64,000 nucleotides of DNA, from the NCBI RefSeq assembly GCF_018408855.1, contig NZ_AP024322.1, positions 2,852,001 through 2,916,000 on the forward strand. The letters are read 5' to 3'. Below the pieces are notes generated by a model. That model saw only the letters and a list, made by a program, of their open reading frames with translations. It ran no database searches and was not told the origin of the DNA. Each line of letters starts with the position of its first letter. Positions within the stretch are counted from its first letter, which is position 1. Below are positions 17,600 through 28,474 of this stretch, piece by piece. Made by a program: the position numbers and the translations under genes. Source of the DNA: Caballeronia sp. NK8 (GTDB lineage: Bacteria > Pseudomonadota > Gammaproteobacteria > Burkholderiales > Burkholderiaceae).

Positions 17600-20530
17600 T
17601 TACTCGTCCGCGTATTCCGATACCGGCACGCACGAGCACATCAGGTTGCGGTCGCCGTACGCATTGTCCGCGCGGCCGACCGGCGACCAGTACTTGCGCG
17701 TCACCAGCGACTTCAACGGATACGCTGCCGACTCGCGCGTGTACGTGTGCGCCCACGCATCCGACGTGACCACCGCCGCCGTGTGCGGCGCATGCTTCAG
17801 CACGTTGTCTTCGCGATCGGCGCGCCCTTCTTCGACCGCGCGGATTTCCTCGCGGATCGCGATCATCGCGTCGATGAAGCGGTCGAGTTCTTCCTTCGAT
17901 TCCGACTCCGTCGGCTCGACCATCAGCGTGCCGGGCACGGGGAAGCTCATCGTCGGGGCGTGGAAACCGTAGTCGATCAGGCGTTTCGCGACGTCTTCCA
18001 CCGAGATACCGCTCGATTCCTTGATCGGCCGCACGTCGAGAATGCACTCGTGCGCGACGAGTCCGCCCGCACCGCTGTACAGCACCGGATAGTGCGGCGC
18101 GAGACGCTTCGCGACATAGTTCGCGGCGAGAATCGCGCTTTCGGTGGCGGCGGTAAGACCTTGCGCGCCCATCATCGCAATGTACATCCACGAGATCGGC
18201 AGGATCGCGGCCGAGCCATAAGGCGCGGACGACACCGCGCCGATGCCCGCCTCATCGCGCTTGTAGCCGGTGGACGCCTGATTCGGCAGGAACTTCGCCA
18301 GATGCGCGCCGACCGCGACCGGACCGACGCCCGGTCCGCCGCCGCCGTGCGGAATGCAGAACGTCTTGTGCAGATTCAGGTGCGACACGTCGCCGCCGAA
18401 CTGGCCGGGCGCGCACAGGCCGACCATCGCGTTCATGTTCGCACCATCGACATACACCTGGCCGCCATGCGAATGGACGATGTCGCAGATCTCGCGGACG
18501 TTGCGCTCGAACACGCCGTGCGTCGACGGATACGTGATCATGATCGCCGCGAGATTGGCGGAATGCTTCTCCGCCTTCGCCTTCAGATCGTCGATATCGA
18601 CGTTGCCGTTCGCATCGCACGCGACGACGACGACCTGCATGCCCGCCATCTGCGCCGACGCCGGATTGGTGCCGTGCGCGGACGCCGGAATCAGACACAC
18701 ATTGCGATGCCCTTCGCCGCGCGACTCGTGATAAGCGTGGATGATGAGCAGGCCCGCGTATTCGCCTTGCGATCCCGCATTCGGCTGCAGCGACACCGCC
18801 GCGTAACCGGTGCACGCGACGAGCATCTGTTCGAGCTGATCGATCATCGTGCGATAGCCGGCCGTCTGCTCGGCGGGCGCGAACGGGTGAATCTGCGCGA
18901 ACTCGGGCCACGTCACCGGCAGCATTTCAGAGGTCGCGTTGAGCTTCATCGTGCAGGAGCCGAGCGGGATCATCGTGCGATCGAGCGCGAGGTCCTTGTC
19001 GGCGAGGCTGCGCAGATAGCGCAGCATTTCGTGTTCGGAATGATGGCGATTGAAAACCGGATGCGTCAGGTATTCGCTCGTGCGGTGCAGTTCGGCCGGC
19101 AGCGGATCGGACGCGGCCTGATCGAGCGCGTCGATATCGAACGTTTCGGTCTTGCCCGCGACTTCCGCGAACAGCGCGAAGAGCTTGAGCAGGTCGTCGC
19201 GCGTGGTGGTTTCATCGAGCGATACGCCCACTTGCGTTGCGCTCACGTGGCGCAGATTGACATGCGCGGCGTATGCAGCCTGATGCAGCCCGGTCGTGTT
19301 CGCGCCGCTGTCGATCGTGACCGTGTCGAAGAACGTGTCGTTGGCGATGGTATAGCCGAGCTTCTTCACGCCCGCTGCGAAAATCGATGCCACGCGGTTC
19401 ACGCGCAGTGCGATCGTCTTCAGACCGCGCGGGCCGTGATAGACGGCGTACATGCTCGCCATGATCGCGAGCAGCGCCTGCGCCGTGCACACGTTCGACG
19501 TCGCCTTTTCGCGGCGAATATGCTGTTCGCGCGTTTGCAGCGCGAGACGCAGCGCGGAGTTGCCCTGCGCGTCGACGGTCACGCCGACGAGACGCCCCGG
19601 CATCTGGCGCTTGAATTCATCGCGCACGGCCATGTACGCCGCGTGCGGGCCGCCGAAGCCGACCGGCACGCCGAAACGCTGCGTATTGCCGATCGCGACA
19701 TCCGCGCCCCATTCGCCCGGCGGCGTGATGAGCGTCAGCGCGAGCAGATCCGCCGCCGCGACGACATGGCCGCCCGCAGCGTGAATCGCTTCGGCCAGCG
19801 CGCGATAGTCTCGCACATCGCCGTTCGCGCCCGGATACTGCAGCAGCACGCCGAACGCGTTCGCGCTCGCGGCGTCGGCGGCCGGGCCGACCTTGACTTC
19901 GATGCCCGCGGGCTTCGCGCGCGTCTTCACCACTTCGATGGTCTGCGGCAGCACGTCATCGGCGACATAGAACACGTTCGATTTCGGCTTGCCGACGCGT
20001 TGCAGCAGCGTCATCGCTTCGGCGGCGGCGGTGGCTTCGTCGAGCAGCGAGGCGTTCGCCATCGCGAGGCCAGTCAGGTCCATGATCATCTGCTGGAAAT
20101 TCAGCAGCGCTTCCAGACGCCCTTGCGAAATTTCCGGCTGATACGGCGTGTAGGCCGTGTACCACGCCGGATTTTCGAGCACGTTGCGCAGGATCACCGC
20201 CGGCGTGTGCGTGCCGTAGTAGCCCTGGCCGATATAAGTTCGAAACACCAGATTCTCGTCCGCCAGCTTGCGCAATGCCGCGAGCGCTTCCGCCTCGCTC
20301 TTGGGCTGCGTGAACGCGCCGAGCGGCAGCGTTTCCTTGCGGCGGATCGATTCAGGAATCACCGCGTCGATGAAGGCCGCGCGTGACGCGAAACCGAGCG
20401 CGTCGAGCATGGCGCGCTGGTCCGCGTCATCGGGGCCGATGTGCCGCTCGGCGAATGCGTCGTGGCATTCGAGCGCGGCGAGTGACAGGGAGGTGCGGTT
20501 CATCAGGCGATCCGGGTGTTCGAGCTTCAT
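17600..20530 (-). CDS. gcvP: Glycine dehydrogenase (decarboxylating), P-protein
   Basis: 976 residues from the ATG at 20530 ([20 protein letters not shown]), which has an AGGA site nine bases upstream; an ATG 15 codons earlier is less likely. The two fused homologous halves are both present. The PLP lysine lies in [16 protein letters not shown] at about residue 722. P-protein decarboxylates glycine and passes the aminomethyl group to the lipoyl arm of GcvH. It is the third gene of the gcvT-gcvH-gcvP operon under the glycine riboswitch. Confidence 0.97.
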   Translation of the reverse strand: MKLEHPDRLMNRTSLSLAALECHDAFAERHIGPDDADQRAMLDALGFASRAAFIDAVIPESIRRKETLPLGAFTQPKSEAEALAALRKLADENLVFRTYIGQGYYGTHTPAVILRNVLENPAWYTAYTPYQPEISQGRLEALLNFQQMIMDLTGLAMANASLLDEATAAAEAMTLLQRVGKPKSNVFYVADDVLPQTIEVVKTRAKPAGIEVKVGPAADAASANAFGVLLQYPGANGDVRDYRALAEAIHAAGGHVVAAADLLALTLITPPGEWGADVAIGNTQRFGVPVGFGGPHAAYMAVRDEFKRQMPGRLVGVTVDAQGNSALRLALQTREQHIRREKATSNVCTAQALLAIMASMYAVYHGPRGLKTIALRVNRVASIFAAGVKKLGYTIANDTFFDTVTIDSGANTTGLHQAAYAAHVNLRHVSATQVGVSLDETTTRDDLLKLFALFAEVAGKTETFDIDALDQAASDPLPAELHRTSEYLTHPVFNRHHSEHEMLRYLRSLADKDLALDRTMIPLGSCTMKLNATSEMLPVTWPEFAQIHPFAPAEQTAGYRTMIDQLEQMLVACTGYAAVSLQPNAGSQGEYAGLLIIHAYHESRGEGHRNVCLIPASAHGTNPASAQMAGMQVVVVACDANGNVDIDDLKAKAEKHSANLAAIMITYPSTHGVFERNVREICDIVHSHGGQVYVDGANMNAMVGLCAPGQFGGDVSHLNLHKTFCIPHGGGGPGVGPVAVGAHLAKFLPNQASTGYKRDEAGIGAVSSAPYGSAAILPISWMYIAMMGAQGLTAATESAILAANYVAKRLAPHYPVLYSGAGGLVAHECILDVRPIKESSGISVEDVAKRLIDYGFHAPTMSFPVPGTLMVEPTESESKEELDRFIDAMIAIREEIRAVEEGRADREDNVLKHAPHTAAVVTSDAWAHTYTRESAAYPLKSLVTRKYWSPVGRADNAYGDRNLMCSCVPVSEYADE

Positions 20531-20584
20531 GTGAATTCCTGCGATGCGGCTCGTTGCCCGAGCCGCCATCGTCATTGAGATGGG

Positions 20585-20965
20585 TTATTCGCCGATCGAC
20601 TTGCCGTAGCCTTCGGCGTCGAGCAGCTTGTCGAGACCGGCGTCGCCGGCCGGCTTGATCTTGAAGAGCCAGCTTTCGTACGGCGCGCCGTTCACCTGGT
20701 CGGGCGTCGCGCTGAGCGAGTCGTTGGCGGCGACGATCTCGCCCGAGACCGGCGCGTAAATGTCGGATGCGGCCTTCACCGATTCGATCACGGCGATGGC
20801 ATCGCCCGCCGCGACGGTCTTGCCCACCGCGGGCAGTTCGACGAACACGATGTCACCGAGCGCTTCCTGCGCGTGATCGGTGATGCCGATGGTCAGCGTG
20901 CCATCGGATTCGGTGCGGACCCATTCGTGCGATTCGGTGTATTTCAGATCGGCCGGGATGCTCAT
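20585..20965 (-). CDS. gcvH: Glycine cleavage system H protein
   Basis: 126 residues, the normal length. The lipoylation lysine is K64 in [18 protein letters not shown], and the N-terminal [10 protein letters not shown] is typical. GcvH carries the aminomethyl intermediate between the P, T and L proteins. It lies between gcvT and gcvP with short gaps on both sides. Confidence 0.98.
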   Translation of the reverse strand: MSIPADLKYTESHEWVRTESDGTLTIGITDHAQEALGDIVFVELPAVGKTVAAGDAIAVIESVKAASDIYAPVSGEIVAANDSLSATPDQVNGAPYESWLFKIKPAGDAGLDKLLDAEGYGKSIGE

Positions 20966-21026
20966 TGAATGCTCCTTGCGTGGTTCTTTCGTGAGGTTCT
21001 TGATCGGAGAAACGAGCGCGACGGCG

Positions 21027-22151
<1,125 letters not shown>

Positions 22152-22269
22152 CGGGGCCTCGGTTCGCCAGACAAAAAAGGCCACGCAGCGCACATTTCGC
22201 TTTGCAGATGGACCTTTCGTGCTGCCGGAAGCAGCGCGCAAGGCTCATGCCGCTGAGCGATTGCTATGC

Positions 22270-22515
22270 GTGACCCCTCTGTCCTCGGTACCTGAGAGAT
22301 TGCGCGAACCGTGCACAGTCGTGCCGCGGTTCATCGCGCGCCCCTTCGGTGGGCAGCCTGCTCATCGTTTTCGATGAAACCGCTGCCGCTCTCCAGAGTG
22401 CGAGGAACTTCGTTCCTCGACGCCGTCGGTCCTTTTGCCTGAGAGTTTGCGGGTGTGCCCCTTCGGCGGCGCGGTTCTCGATGCATACGAAAACCACGCG
22501 CTCTCCCGACGCGTG
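22270..22515 (-). promoter_or_regulatory. Tandem glycine riboswitch upstream of gcvTHP
   Basis: Read on the minus strand, two glycine aptamers lie in series. The first runs from about 22513 to 22424 (GGGAGAGCGC at the start, CTCTCAGGCAAAAGGACCG at the end). The second runs from about 22400 to 22275 (CTCTGGAGAGCGG at the start, ATCTCTCAGGTACCGAGGAC at the end). Both contain the conserved ACCGAAGGGGC or CCGAAGGGGC core. Glycine binding by such RNAs usually turns on glycine cleavage genes. Confidence 0.95.
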
Positions 22516-22600
22516 CGGCAGAATTTACGCGACCGAATTGGGGTTGTCAAACGGATTCGGCCGGGTCCGATGGACGGCGTACGCGCTTGCTGAACTGTGT

Positions 22601-23647
22601 TCAGGCGATCCGCTGGAACGCCACCCGCCTTCCTTCCCTCTCACTCTGAATCGCCAGTTCGATGATGGTCATCGTATCGACCGCGTCCTGCGGCGAAACC
22701 GGAAACGGCTTGCCCTCCTGAATCGAAGCCGCCAGCGCCCGATAAAACTCGATATACGCGCCATCCTTCGTGGCGAATTCATGACGCAGATCGAGATCGC
22801 CGTCGACTTCGCGAAGCACGCCCGGCGGATTCTTCGCAAACTCCGGATTCCCCGGCCTCATGCCCGCGCGCAACTGATCTTCCTGCGTATCGAGTCCGTT
22901 CTTCACGTAGCTGCCGCGCGTGCCGTGGATCGCGAACCGCGGCGGCTCCAGCGCCGCGAGCGCGCTCGCGTGCAGGATCACTTCCTTGTCGTCGTAGCCG
23001 AGCACGAGATGCACATAATCCGGCGCGTGCGCGTGATCCCGGTGCACCTTCACAAACGCCGTCACTGTCTGCGGCGCGCCGAACAGCGTGAGCGCCTGAT
23101 CGATCAGATGCGGCCCCAGATCGAACAACAGGCCGCCGCCGCGCTCCGCTTCCTCGCGCCAGCGCTGCGGCACTTTCGGGCGAAAACGGTCGAAATGCGA
23201 TTCGTAATGCGTGATGCGCCCGAGCCGCCCGCTCTCGATGAGCGCGCGCACCGTCATGAAATCGCCATCCCAGCGGCGATTATGAAACGGCGCGAACACG
23301 AGGCCTTTTTGCTGCGCGAGATCGGCGAGCGTGCGGGCGTCGCGCGCGGACAGCGTGACGGGTTTGTCGACGACCACGTGCTTAACCGCCGACAGCGCGC
23401 GGTGCGCGAGATCGAAGTGCGTGTCGTTCGGCGTCGCGACGACGACGCATTCGAGCCCGTCGACGGCGAGCAGCGCGTCGAAATCCGCGACGATCTGCGC
23501 GTTCGGATAATCAGCCTGTGCGCGCTCTGCCTGGCTCGTCGCGATGGCCGTGACTTCCGCCCGGCCGCAGTGCTCGATGACGGGCGCGTGAAACGTCGCC
23601 CCGGCGAGGCCGTAACCCATTACGCCGACTTTGAGTGCTGTGTTCAT
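22601..23647 (-). CDS. Gfo/Idh/MocA family NAD(P)-dependent oxidoreductase
   Basis: 348 residues. The N-terminal Rossmann fold starts KVGVMGYGLAGATFHAPVIE, and the family segment VVVDKPVTLSARDARTLADL corresponds to the EKP motif, with Asp in place of Glu. The C-terminal beta-sheet domain follows (GRITHYESHFDRFRPKVPQR, GGGLLFDLGPHLIDQALTLF). The sequence resembles the YdgJ/YhhX branch; the sugar or inositol substrate cannot be told. It is a single gene upstream of, and on the same strand as, the riboswitch and gcv operon. Confidence 0.88.
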   Translation of the reverse strand: MNTALKVGVMGYGLAGATFHAPVIEHCGRAEVTAIATSQAERAQADYPNAQIVADFDALLAVDGLECVVVATPNDTHFDLAHRALSAVKHVVVDKPVTLSARDARTLADLAQQKGLVFAPFHNRRWDGDFMTVRALIESGRLGRITHYESHFDRFRPKVPQRWREEAERGGGLLFDLGPHLIDQALTLFGAPQTVTAFVKVHRDHAHAPDYVHLVLGYDDKEVILHASALAALEPPRFAIHGTRGSYVKNGLDTQEDQLRAGMRPGNPEFAKNPPGVLREVDGDLDLRHEFATKDGAYIEFYRALAASIQEGKPFPVSPQDAVDTMTIIELAIQSEREGRRVAFQRIA

Positions 23648-23808
23648 GCGGGCATCGTCCTGTCGTGGAATCAGTTCGATATTGTGTCACGATGCCCGTC
23701 CGGCACGGAACGAGGGCCGGAACCGGCCGCATTCTATCGTGTTAACATCGCGCACTCTTCCACGCGCCGGCGCTTGCCGCGCGCCTCAAATTCCAGAAGC
23801 CCAGAACG

Positions 23809-25896
23809 ATGTCCGCAGGTCTGAACGCCGCGCAAAGCGAAGCCGTGCGCTATCTCGACGGTCCCTGTCTCGTGCTCGCCGGCGCCGGCAGCGGCAAGAC
23901 GCGCGTGATCACGCAGAAGATCGCGCATCTGATCGAAGGACGCGGCTTCGAGCCGAAGCACATCGCCGCGCTCACCTTCACGAACAAGGCCGCGCTCGAA
24001 ATGCGCGAACGCACCGCGAAGCTGCTCGAAGGCAAGACGCTCACGACGCCCGGCAAGGAAGGCCGCAAGATTCCCGTCAATCAGTTGACGATCTGCACCT
24101 TTCACTCGCTCGGCGTGCAGATCATGCGCCAGGAAGCGGAGCACGTCGGACTGAAGCCGCAGTTCTCGATCATGGATTCGGACGATTGCTTCGGCATGGT
24201 TCAGGAACAGCTCGGCACGACGGACAAGGGGCTGATCCGCAAAGTGCAGTCGACGATCTCGCTGTGGAAAAACGCGATGGTCTCGCCCGATCAGGCCGCC
24301 GTGCTCGCGAGCAACGAGGACGAGCATCAGGCCGCGATCGTCTTTCGCAGCTATGCGGCGACGCTGCACGCGTATCAGGCGCTCGATTTCGACGATCTGA
24401 TCCTGCGCCCCGCGCAGCTTTTCGCGCAGAACGAGCAGGTACGCGACAAGTGGCAGAACCGCCTGCGCTATTTGCTGATCGACGAATATCAGGACACCAA
24501 CGCCTGTCAGTATGAATTGCTGAAGCAGCTCGCCGGCCCGCGCGCCGCGTTCACGGCGGTCGGCGACGACGATCAGGCGATCTACGGCTGGCGCGGCGCG
24601 ACGCTCGAAAACCTCGCGCAGCTCGGCAAGGATTTTCCGAAGCTGCACGTGGTCAAGCTGGAGCAGAACTATCGCTCGACGGTGCGGATTCTGACGGCGG
24701 CGAACAACGTCATCGCGAACAATCCGAAGCTGTTCGAGAAGAAGCTGTGGTCCGAGCACGGCATGGGCGACACGATCACCGTCACCGGCTGCAACGACGA
24801 GGAGCACGAGGCCGAGTCTGTGGTATTCCGGCTGTCGGCGCACAAGTTCGAGCGGCGCACGCAGTTTCGCGACTACGCGATTCTCTATCGCGGAAACTTC
24901 CAGGCGCGTATCTTCGAACAGGTCTTGAGGCGCGAGCGCATTCCCTATGTGCTGTCGGGCGGGCAGTCGTTCTTCGACAAGGCCGAGATCAAGGACCTCA
25001 TCGCGTATCTGCGTCTGATCGCGAATCCCGACGACGATCCCGCGTTCATCCGCGCGATCACGACGCCGCGGCGGGGCGTCGGCAACACGACGCTCGAAGC
25101 GCTCGGCGCGTTCGCGGGCGCGGCGAAGGTGTCGCTGTTCGAGGCGGTGTTCATGGGCGGTATCGAGGCACGGCTGTCGGCGCGGCAGGTCGAGCCGCTG
25201 CGCACGTTCTGCGAGTGGATTCGCCGTCTGTCGGACCGCGCCGCGCGCGATCCCGCGACCGAAGTGCTCGACGACATGATGGAAGCCATCCACTACGAGG
25301 CGTATCTCTACGACGCGTACGACGAACGCCAGGCGCAATCGAAATGGCAGAACGTGCTCGAATTTCTCGAATGGCTCAAGCGCAAGGGCACGAAGCCGGA
25401 AGCCGCGCCCGGAACGGAGCAGACCGGCTACGACACCGCCGACGGTTTCGCCGATGAAGGCAAGAACCTGCTCGGCCTGATCCAGACTGTCGCGCTGATG
25501 TCGATGCTCGAAGGCAAGGACGAAGATCCGGATGCGGTGCGGCTGTCGACGGTGCATGCGTCGAAGGGGCTGGAGTATCCGCACGTGTTTCTGGTGGGCG
25601 TCGAGGAAGGCATCATGCCGCATCGCGGCGGCTCGGACGATGACGCGCCCATCGACGATGCGCGCATCGAGGAAGAGCGGCGGCTGATGTATGTCGCGAT
25701 CACGCGGGCGCAGCGCAGCCTGCATCTGAACTGGTGCAAGAAACGAAAGCGCGCGCGGGAGACGGTGGTGTGCGAGCCGTCGCGTTTCATCCCGGAGATG
25801 CTGCTCGACGACGCGCCGCCGCCGACGGCCGAGGAAAAGCCGCTTTCGCCGAAGGACCGCATGGCGATGCTCAAGGCGATGTTGCAGAAGAGCTGA
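23809..25896 (+). CDS. rep: Rep/UvrD-type superfamily 1 DNA helicase
   Basis: 695 residues, close to Rep length. Helicase motifs appear in order: Q-motif LNAAQSEAVRY, Walker A GAGSGKT, DEYQDTN (motif II), GDDDQAIYGWRGA (III), EQNYRS (IV), VHASKGLEYPHVFLVGVEEG (V) and EERRLMYVAITRAQ (VI). It moves 3' to 5' on single-stranded DNA and, if Rep, clears proteins ahead of the replication fork. Rep is preferred to UvrD on length and on the C-terminus, which lacks the longer UvrD tail. A bidirectional terminator follows. Confidence 0.88.
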   Translation: MSAGLNAAQSEAVRYLDGPCLVLAGAGSGKTRVITQKIAHLIEGRGFEPKHIAALTFTNKAALEMRERTAKLLEGKTLTTPGKEGRKIPVNQLTICTFHSLGVQIMRQEAEHVGLKPQFSIMDSDDCFGMVQEQLGTTDKGLIRKVQSTISLWKNAMVSPDQAAVLASNEDEHQAAIVFRSYAATLHAYQALDFDDLILRPAQLFAQNEQVRDKWQNRLRYLLIDEYQDTNACQYELLKQLAGPRAAFTAVGDDDQAIYGWRGATLENLAQLGKDFPKLHVVKLEQNYRSTVRILTAANNVIANNPKLFEKKLWSEHGMGDTITVTGCNDEEHEAESVVFRLSAHKFERRTQFRDYAILYRGNFQARIFEQVLRRERIPYVLSGGQSFFDKAEIKDLIAYLRLIANPDDDPAFIRAITTPRRGVGNTTLEALGAFAGAAKVSLFEAVFMGGIEARLSARQVEPLRTFCEWIRRLSDRAARDPATEVLDDMMEAIHYEAYLYDAYDERQAQSKWQNVLEFLEWLKRKGTKPEAAPGTEQTGYDTADGFADEGKNLLGLIQTVALMSMLEGKDEDPDAVRLSTVHASKGLEYPHVFLVGVEEGIMPHRGGSDDDAPIDDARIEEERRLMYVAITRAQRSLHLNWCKKRKRARETVVCEPSRFIPEMLLDDAPPPTAEEKPLSPKDRMAMLKAMLQKS

Positions 25897-25919
25897 TGCC
25901 TTTTTCGTGCGTCAAATAA

Positions 25920-25955
25920 AAAACCCTGCGCCACTAAACGCAGGGTTTTGCTTTG
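25920..25955. terminator. Bidirectional terminator between rep and the cytochrome c gene
   Basis: AAAACCCTGCG (25920-25930) and CGCAGGGTTTT (25939-25949) form a perfect stem with an 8-base loop, with A-rich DNA on the left and T-rich on the right. It serves the convergent genes on both sides. Confidence 0.9.
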
Positions 25956-25971
25956 TGGCCCGGCGAAAACG

Positions 25972-26865
25972 TTACTTGGCCGCGTTCACCATGTAATCGA
26001 CGGCGGCCTTCACGTCCGCATCCGGTGCGTTCGATCCGCCCTTCGGCGGCATCGCGCCCTTGCCGTGCAGCGCGTAGTTGTAGACGGTGTCCATCGGTTC
26101 CTTGAGGCGGGGCGCCCATGCGGCCTTGTCGCCGAACTTCGGCGCGTTGAGCACGCCGGCTGCGTGACAGGCCTGGCAGACTTGCTCGTAGAGCGCCTTG
26201 CCGGCCTGGGCGGCATCGGCGCTTTGGGCGCCCGCTGCCGGCGCCGCCGCCTGCGGCACGGACGCCAGCGCTGCGACGGCCGCAGCCGCTTGAGCGTTCT
26301 CGTTGGCGCTCGCGCCTGCCGGGGCCGCTGCCGCACCCGGCGCGCTCGCGCTTGCCGCCGCGCCCGAAGCGGGTTGAGCCGGCTCTGCCAGTTTGCCGCC
26401 GCTGCCATTCGCCATATAGACGACCGCGCGCGCGATTTCGAAGTCGCTGTAGTCGTCGGGATTGGTGCCGCCGCGCGCGGGCATGGCGCCTTTGCCGTTG
26501 AGCGCGTTGTGCAGGAGCGTGTCGTAACCTTCGCCGATGCGCGCCGCCCACGCGCCGGCATCGCCAAACTTGGGCGCGCCGGCCGTGCCCGTTGCGTGAC
26601 AGGCCGAGCACACGGCCTTGAAGACTTCCTCGCCGGATTTGTAGACGCGCGGCGCGTTGGCGTCGCGGACATCGACCTGCGCGGCGGGCGCGATGCGTTC
26701 CTTCACCGATTGCTCGATGTCCGTGCCCGCGCCGACGCGCGTGGAATTGTTCACGTACACCGCGAGCAGGATGATGATGGCGACCGGGATGCCGAATCCC
26801 GCGATGATCGCGGCGATGAGTTGGCCGGGCGTCTTGATCGGGGCTCCGTGGGGTGCTTCGCTCAT
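25972..26865 (-). CDS. Membrane-anchored di-haem cytochrome c (c5-like)
   Basis: 297 residues. An N-terminal membrane helix lies at about 17-38 (LIAAIIAGFGIPVAIIILLA). Two c-type haem sites follow, CSACH (86-90) and CQACH (230-234), each with a GKGAMP segment supplying the likely Met ligand (M128 and M272). The domains are repeats of each other joined by an Ala/Pro-rich linker (about 160-220). It is expected to carry electrons in the periplasm to a terminal oxidase; the partner is unknown. Confidence 0.92.
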   Translation of the reverse strand: MSEAPHGAPIKTPGQLIAAIIAGFGIPVAIIILLAVYVNNSTRVGAGTDIEQSVKERIAPAAQVDVRDANAPRVYKSGEEVFKAVCSACHATGTAGAPKFGDAGAWAARIGEGYDTLLHNALNGKGAMPARGGTNPDDYSDFEIARAVVYMANGSGGKLAEPAQPASGAAASASAPGAAAAPAGASANENAQAAAAVAALASVPQAAAPAAGAQSADAAQAGKALYEQVCQACHAAGVLNAPKFGDKAAWAPRLKEPMDTVYNYALHGKGAMPPKGGSNAPDADVKAAVDYMVNAAK

Positions 26866-27178
26866 GCTTGTCTCGTCTCCCGTTTTTTGGTGTGAGTCGG
26901 TTCAGTGACAGCGTGACAGCTACCGCATTGCGCTTGGGCGCGCCTTGGGGAAAGGCACGGTCGATTATAGACGGAACGCTTAACTGTCGGCGCGGGCTGG
27001 CCGACACGGTGGAGCGGGCGTTTACCCGAATCGTGTGATGCTTGCGGCGATGTTTAGCGCGATGCGTCCGTCCCCATGCGATGGACGAAGTCACGGAAAA
27101 CAGGTATCCTCTCGGATTCGCATGGGCCTTGCAGCCGCCTTTCGGTGTGCTTCTTTCTTCGCAAGGCATCCCTCCGAT
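26866..27178. other. Intergenic region between cytochrome c and tRNA-Arg
   Basis: 313 bases without a convincing gene. It carries the divergent upstream regions of the cytochrome gene and the tRNA. Only the tRNA promoter at 27082-27110 could be picked out. Confidence 0.6.
27082..27110 (+). promoter_or_regulatory. Sigma-70-like promoter of tRNA-Arg
   Basis: TGGACG at 27082-27087 and TATCCT at 27105-27110 are spaced 17 bases apart, with four of six consensus bases in each box. The start of transcription would be about 60 bases before the mature tRNA. Confidence 0.5.
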
Positions 27179-27254
27179 GCGCCCGTAGCTCAATGGATAG
27201 AGTACTGCCCTCCGAAGGCAGGGGTTGCTGGTTCGATCCCAGCCGGGCGCGCCA
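27179..27254 (+). tRNA. tRNA-Arg, anticodon CCG
   Basis: A full cloverleaf can be drawn: acceptor GCGCCCG pairs with CGGGCGC, the D-stem begins GCTC, the anticodon stem CTGCC pairs with GGCAG around the loop CTCCGAA, and the T-arm is GCTGG-TTCGATC-CCAGC. The CCA end is encoded. The anticodon CCG reads the arginine codon CGG. Confidence 0.97.
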
Positions 27255-27275
27255 AATCTTCCCCCTGACGCGCGA

Positions 27276-28283
27276 TCATTCTGCGGCCGCTCCCGCGATC
27301 ACCGTCCCCCACCCAAACCCCATCCCCGCCAGCCACCGTCTGTAAGCCACCGCCATCCGATCACATCGCTGATGCAACTCCGCATCCAGATCGAGCGGCA
27401 GACGTTGCGGCCATTGCGACTCCACGATCGGCGTGTCCTGCATCAGGATCTCCATATTGAAGTCGTAAAGCTCCTGGTCGCTGTGCGTCGAATCATCCTC
27501 GTGAATGGAAACGAGCCACGCGCGCGTTTCCGTCTGCGTCACCGGCGACGCCGCCAGCATGATGTGCAACGCGCCCTGCCCGCCCGACGCCATCTTCGTG
27601 AGACTCGCGATCAACGGCCGCTTCACGCGATACACATAGTCGATCATCGCGCCGCCGCCTTGTCCCGGAATGCCCGCGGGCTGCCAGTATCGACATTGCC
27701 GCGCTTCGAGTCCTCCATCGGCAGTCTGCACGACGTCGTAGTCCGGCACTTCCGTATGCGCCTCTTCGCCGAGAATCCCGACATGCACGAACGAGAAGTG
27801 CGCCATATCCAGAAAGTTCTCGACCACGCGCGGCGCCGATGACCTCACCGTCTGCGGCGCAAGATTGATGCGCCGGCCGCCCGCGATCTCGGCTTCGGGA
27901 AAGACATCGAGCGCATGCGCGGGCTCGCCGAAGCACATCCACACGACGCCGTACTTTTCCTCGCTGATGAAGGTCGTCGCGCACGCACGCTTCGATGGAC
28001 GCAACGACGGATTCGATGGAATCCGCAAGCATTGCCCTTCGATGTCGTAACGCCAGCCGTGATACGGACACACGATCTGATCGCGCATCACGTGTCCGAG
28101 CGACAACTGCGCCCCGCGATGCGGACAGTAATCGCGCCACACATGCGCCGCGCCGATACTGTCGCGCCACACGACGATGCGCTCATCGGCAACGATGAAC
28201 CCGCGCGCGCCGCCGTCGGGCACGTCCTCGCTATTGCAGATCGGCAGCCATTCGCCTGCCAGGGAAAGCATTCCTTCGCTCAT
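27276..28283 (-). CDS. Rieske non-haem iron oxygenase, alpha subunit type
   Basis: 335 residues. The Rieske 2Fe-2S ligands are C53, H55, C72 and H75 (DYCPHRGAQL, VCPYHGWRYD). The mononuclear iron site appears as FLDMAHFSFVHVGILG with two His. The C-terminal domain is shorter than in large dioxygenase subunits, as in vanillate demethylase-like and related aromatic oxygenases. It probably hydroxylates or demethylates an aromatic or similar compound with a separate reductase, which is not encoded nearby, so the substrate is unknown. Confidence 0.88.
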   Translation of the reverse strand: MSEGMLSLAGEWLPICNSEDVPDGGARGFIVADERIVVWRDSIGAAHVWRDYCPHRGAQLSLGHVMRDQIVCPYHGWRYDIEGQCLRIPSNPSLRPSKRACATTFISEEKYGVVWMCFGEPAHALDVFPEAEIAGGRRINLAPQTVRSSAPRVVENFLDMAHFSFVHVGILGEEAHTEVPDYDVVQTADGGLEARQCRYWQPAGIPGQGGGAMIDYVYRVKRPLIASLTKMASGGQGALHIMLAASPVTQTETRAWLVSIHEDDSTHSDQELYDFNMEILMQDTPIVESQWPQRLPLDLDAELHQRCDRMAVAYRRWLAGMGFGWGTVIAGAAAE

Positions 28284-28474
28284 CGCAGTGAATCAGAAAT
28301 AGAAGTCCGAAAGCCGTTCTTACACGAAACACAGCGTCTTCGCAAAACGTTGCAAAATAGCGGATCGCTCGCTCGGTGCAACTCGATGCCACTCCACTCA
28401 ACCGATGCCATGCGACGGGGCCGCAGGTCATAACAGCAAGATAAAAGCAAGAAATCACCACCCAGGGGTTCAGT

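Noticed and set aside
17747..20386. 879-codon open frame on the plus strand
   Set aside because: It lies fully antisense to gcvP, is extremely Arg/His-rich and shows no domain; it is a by-product of high GC.
23734..25725. 663-codon open frame on the minus strand
   Set aside because: Antisense to rep, Arg/His/Ala-rich, no recognisable fold.
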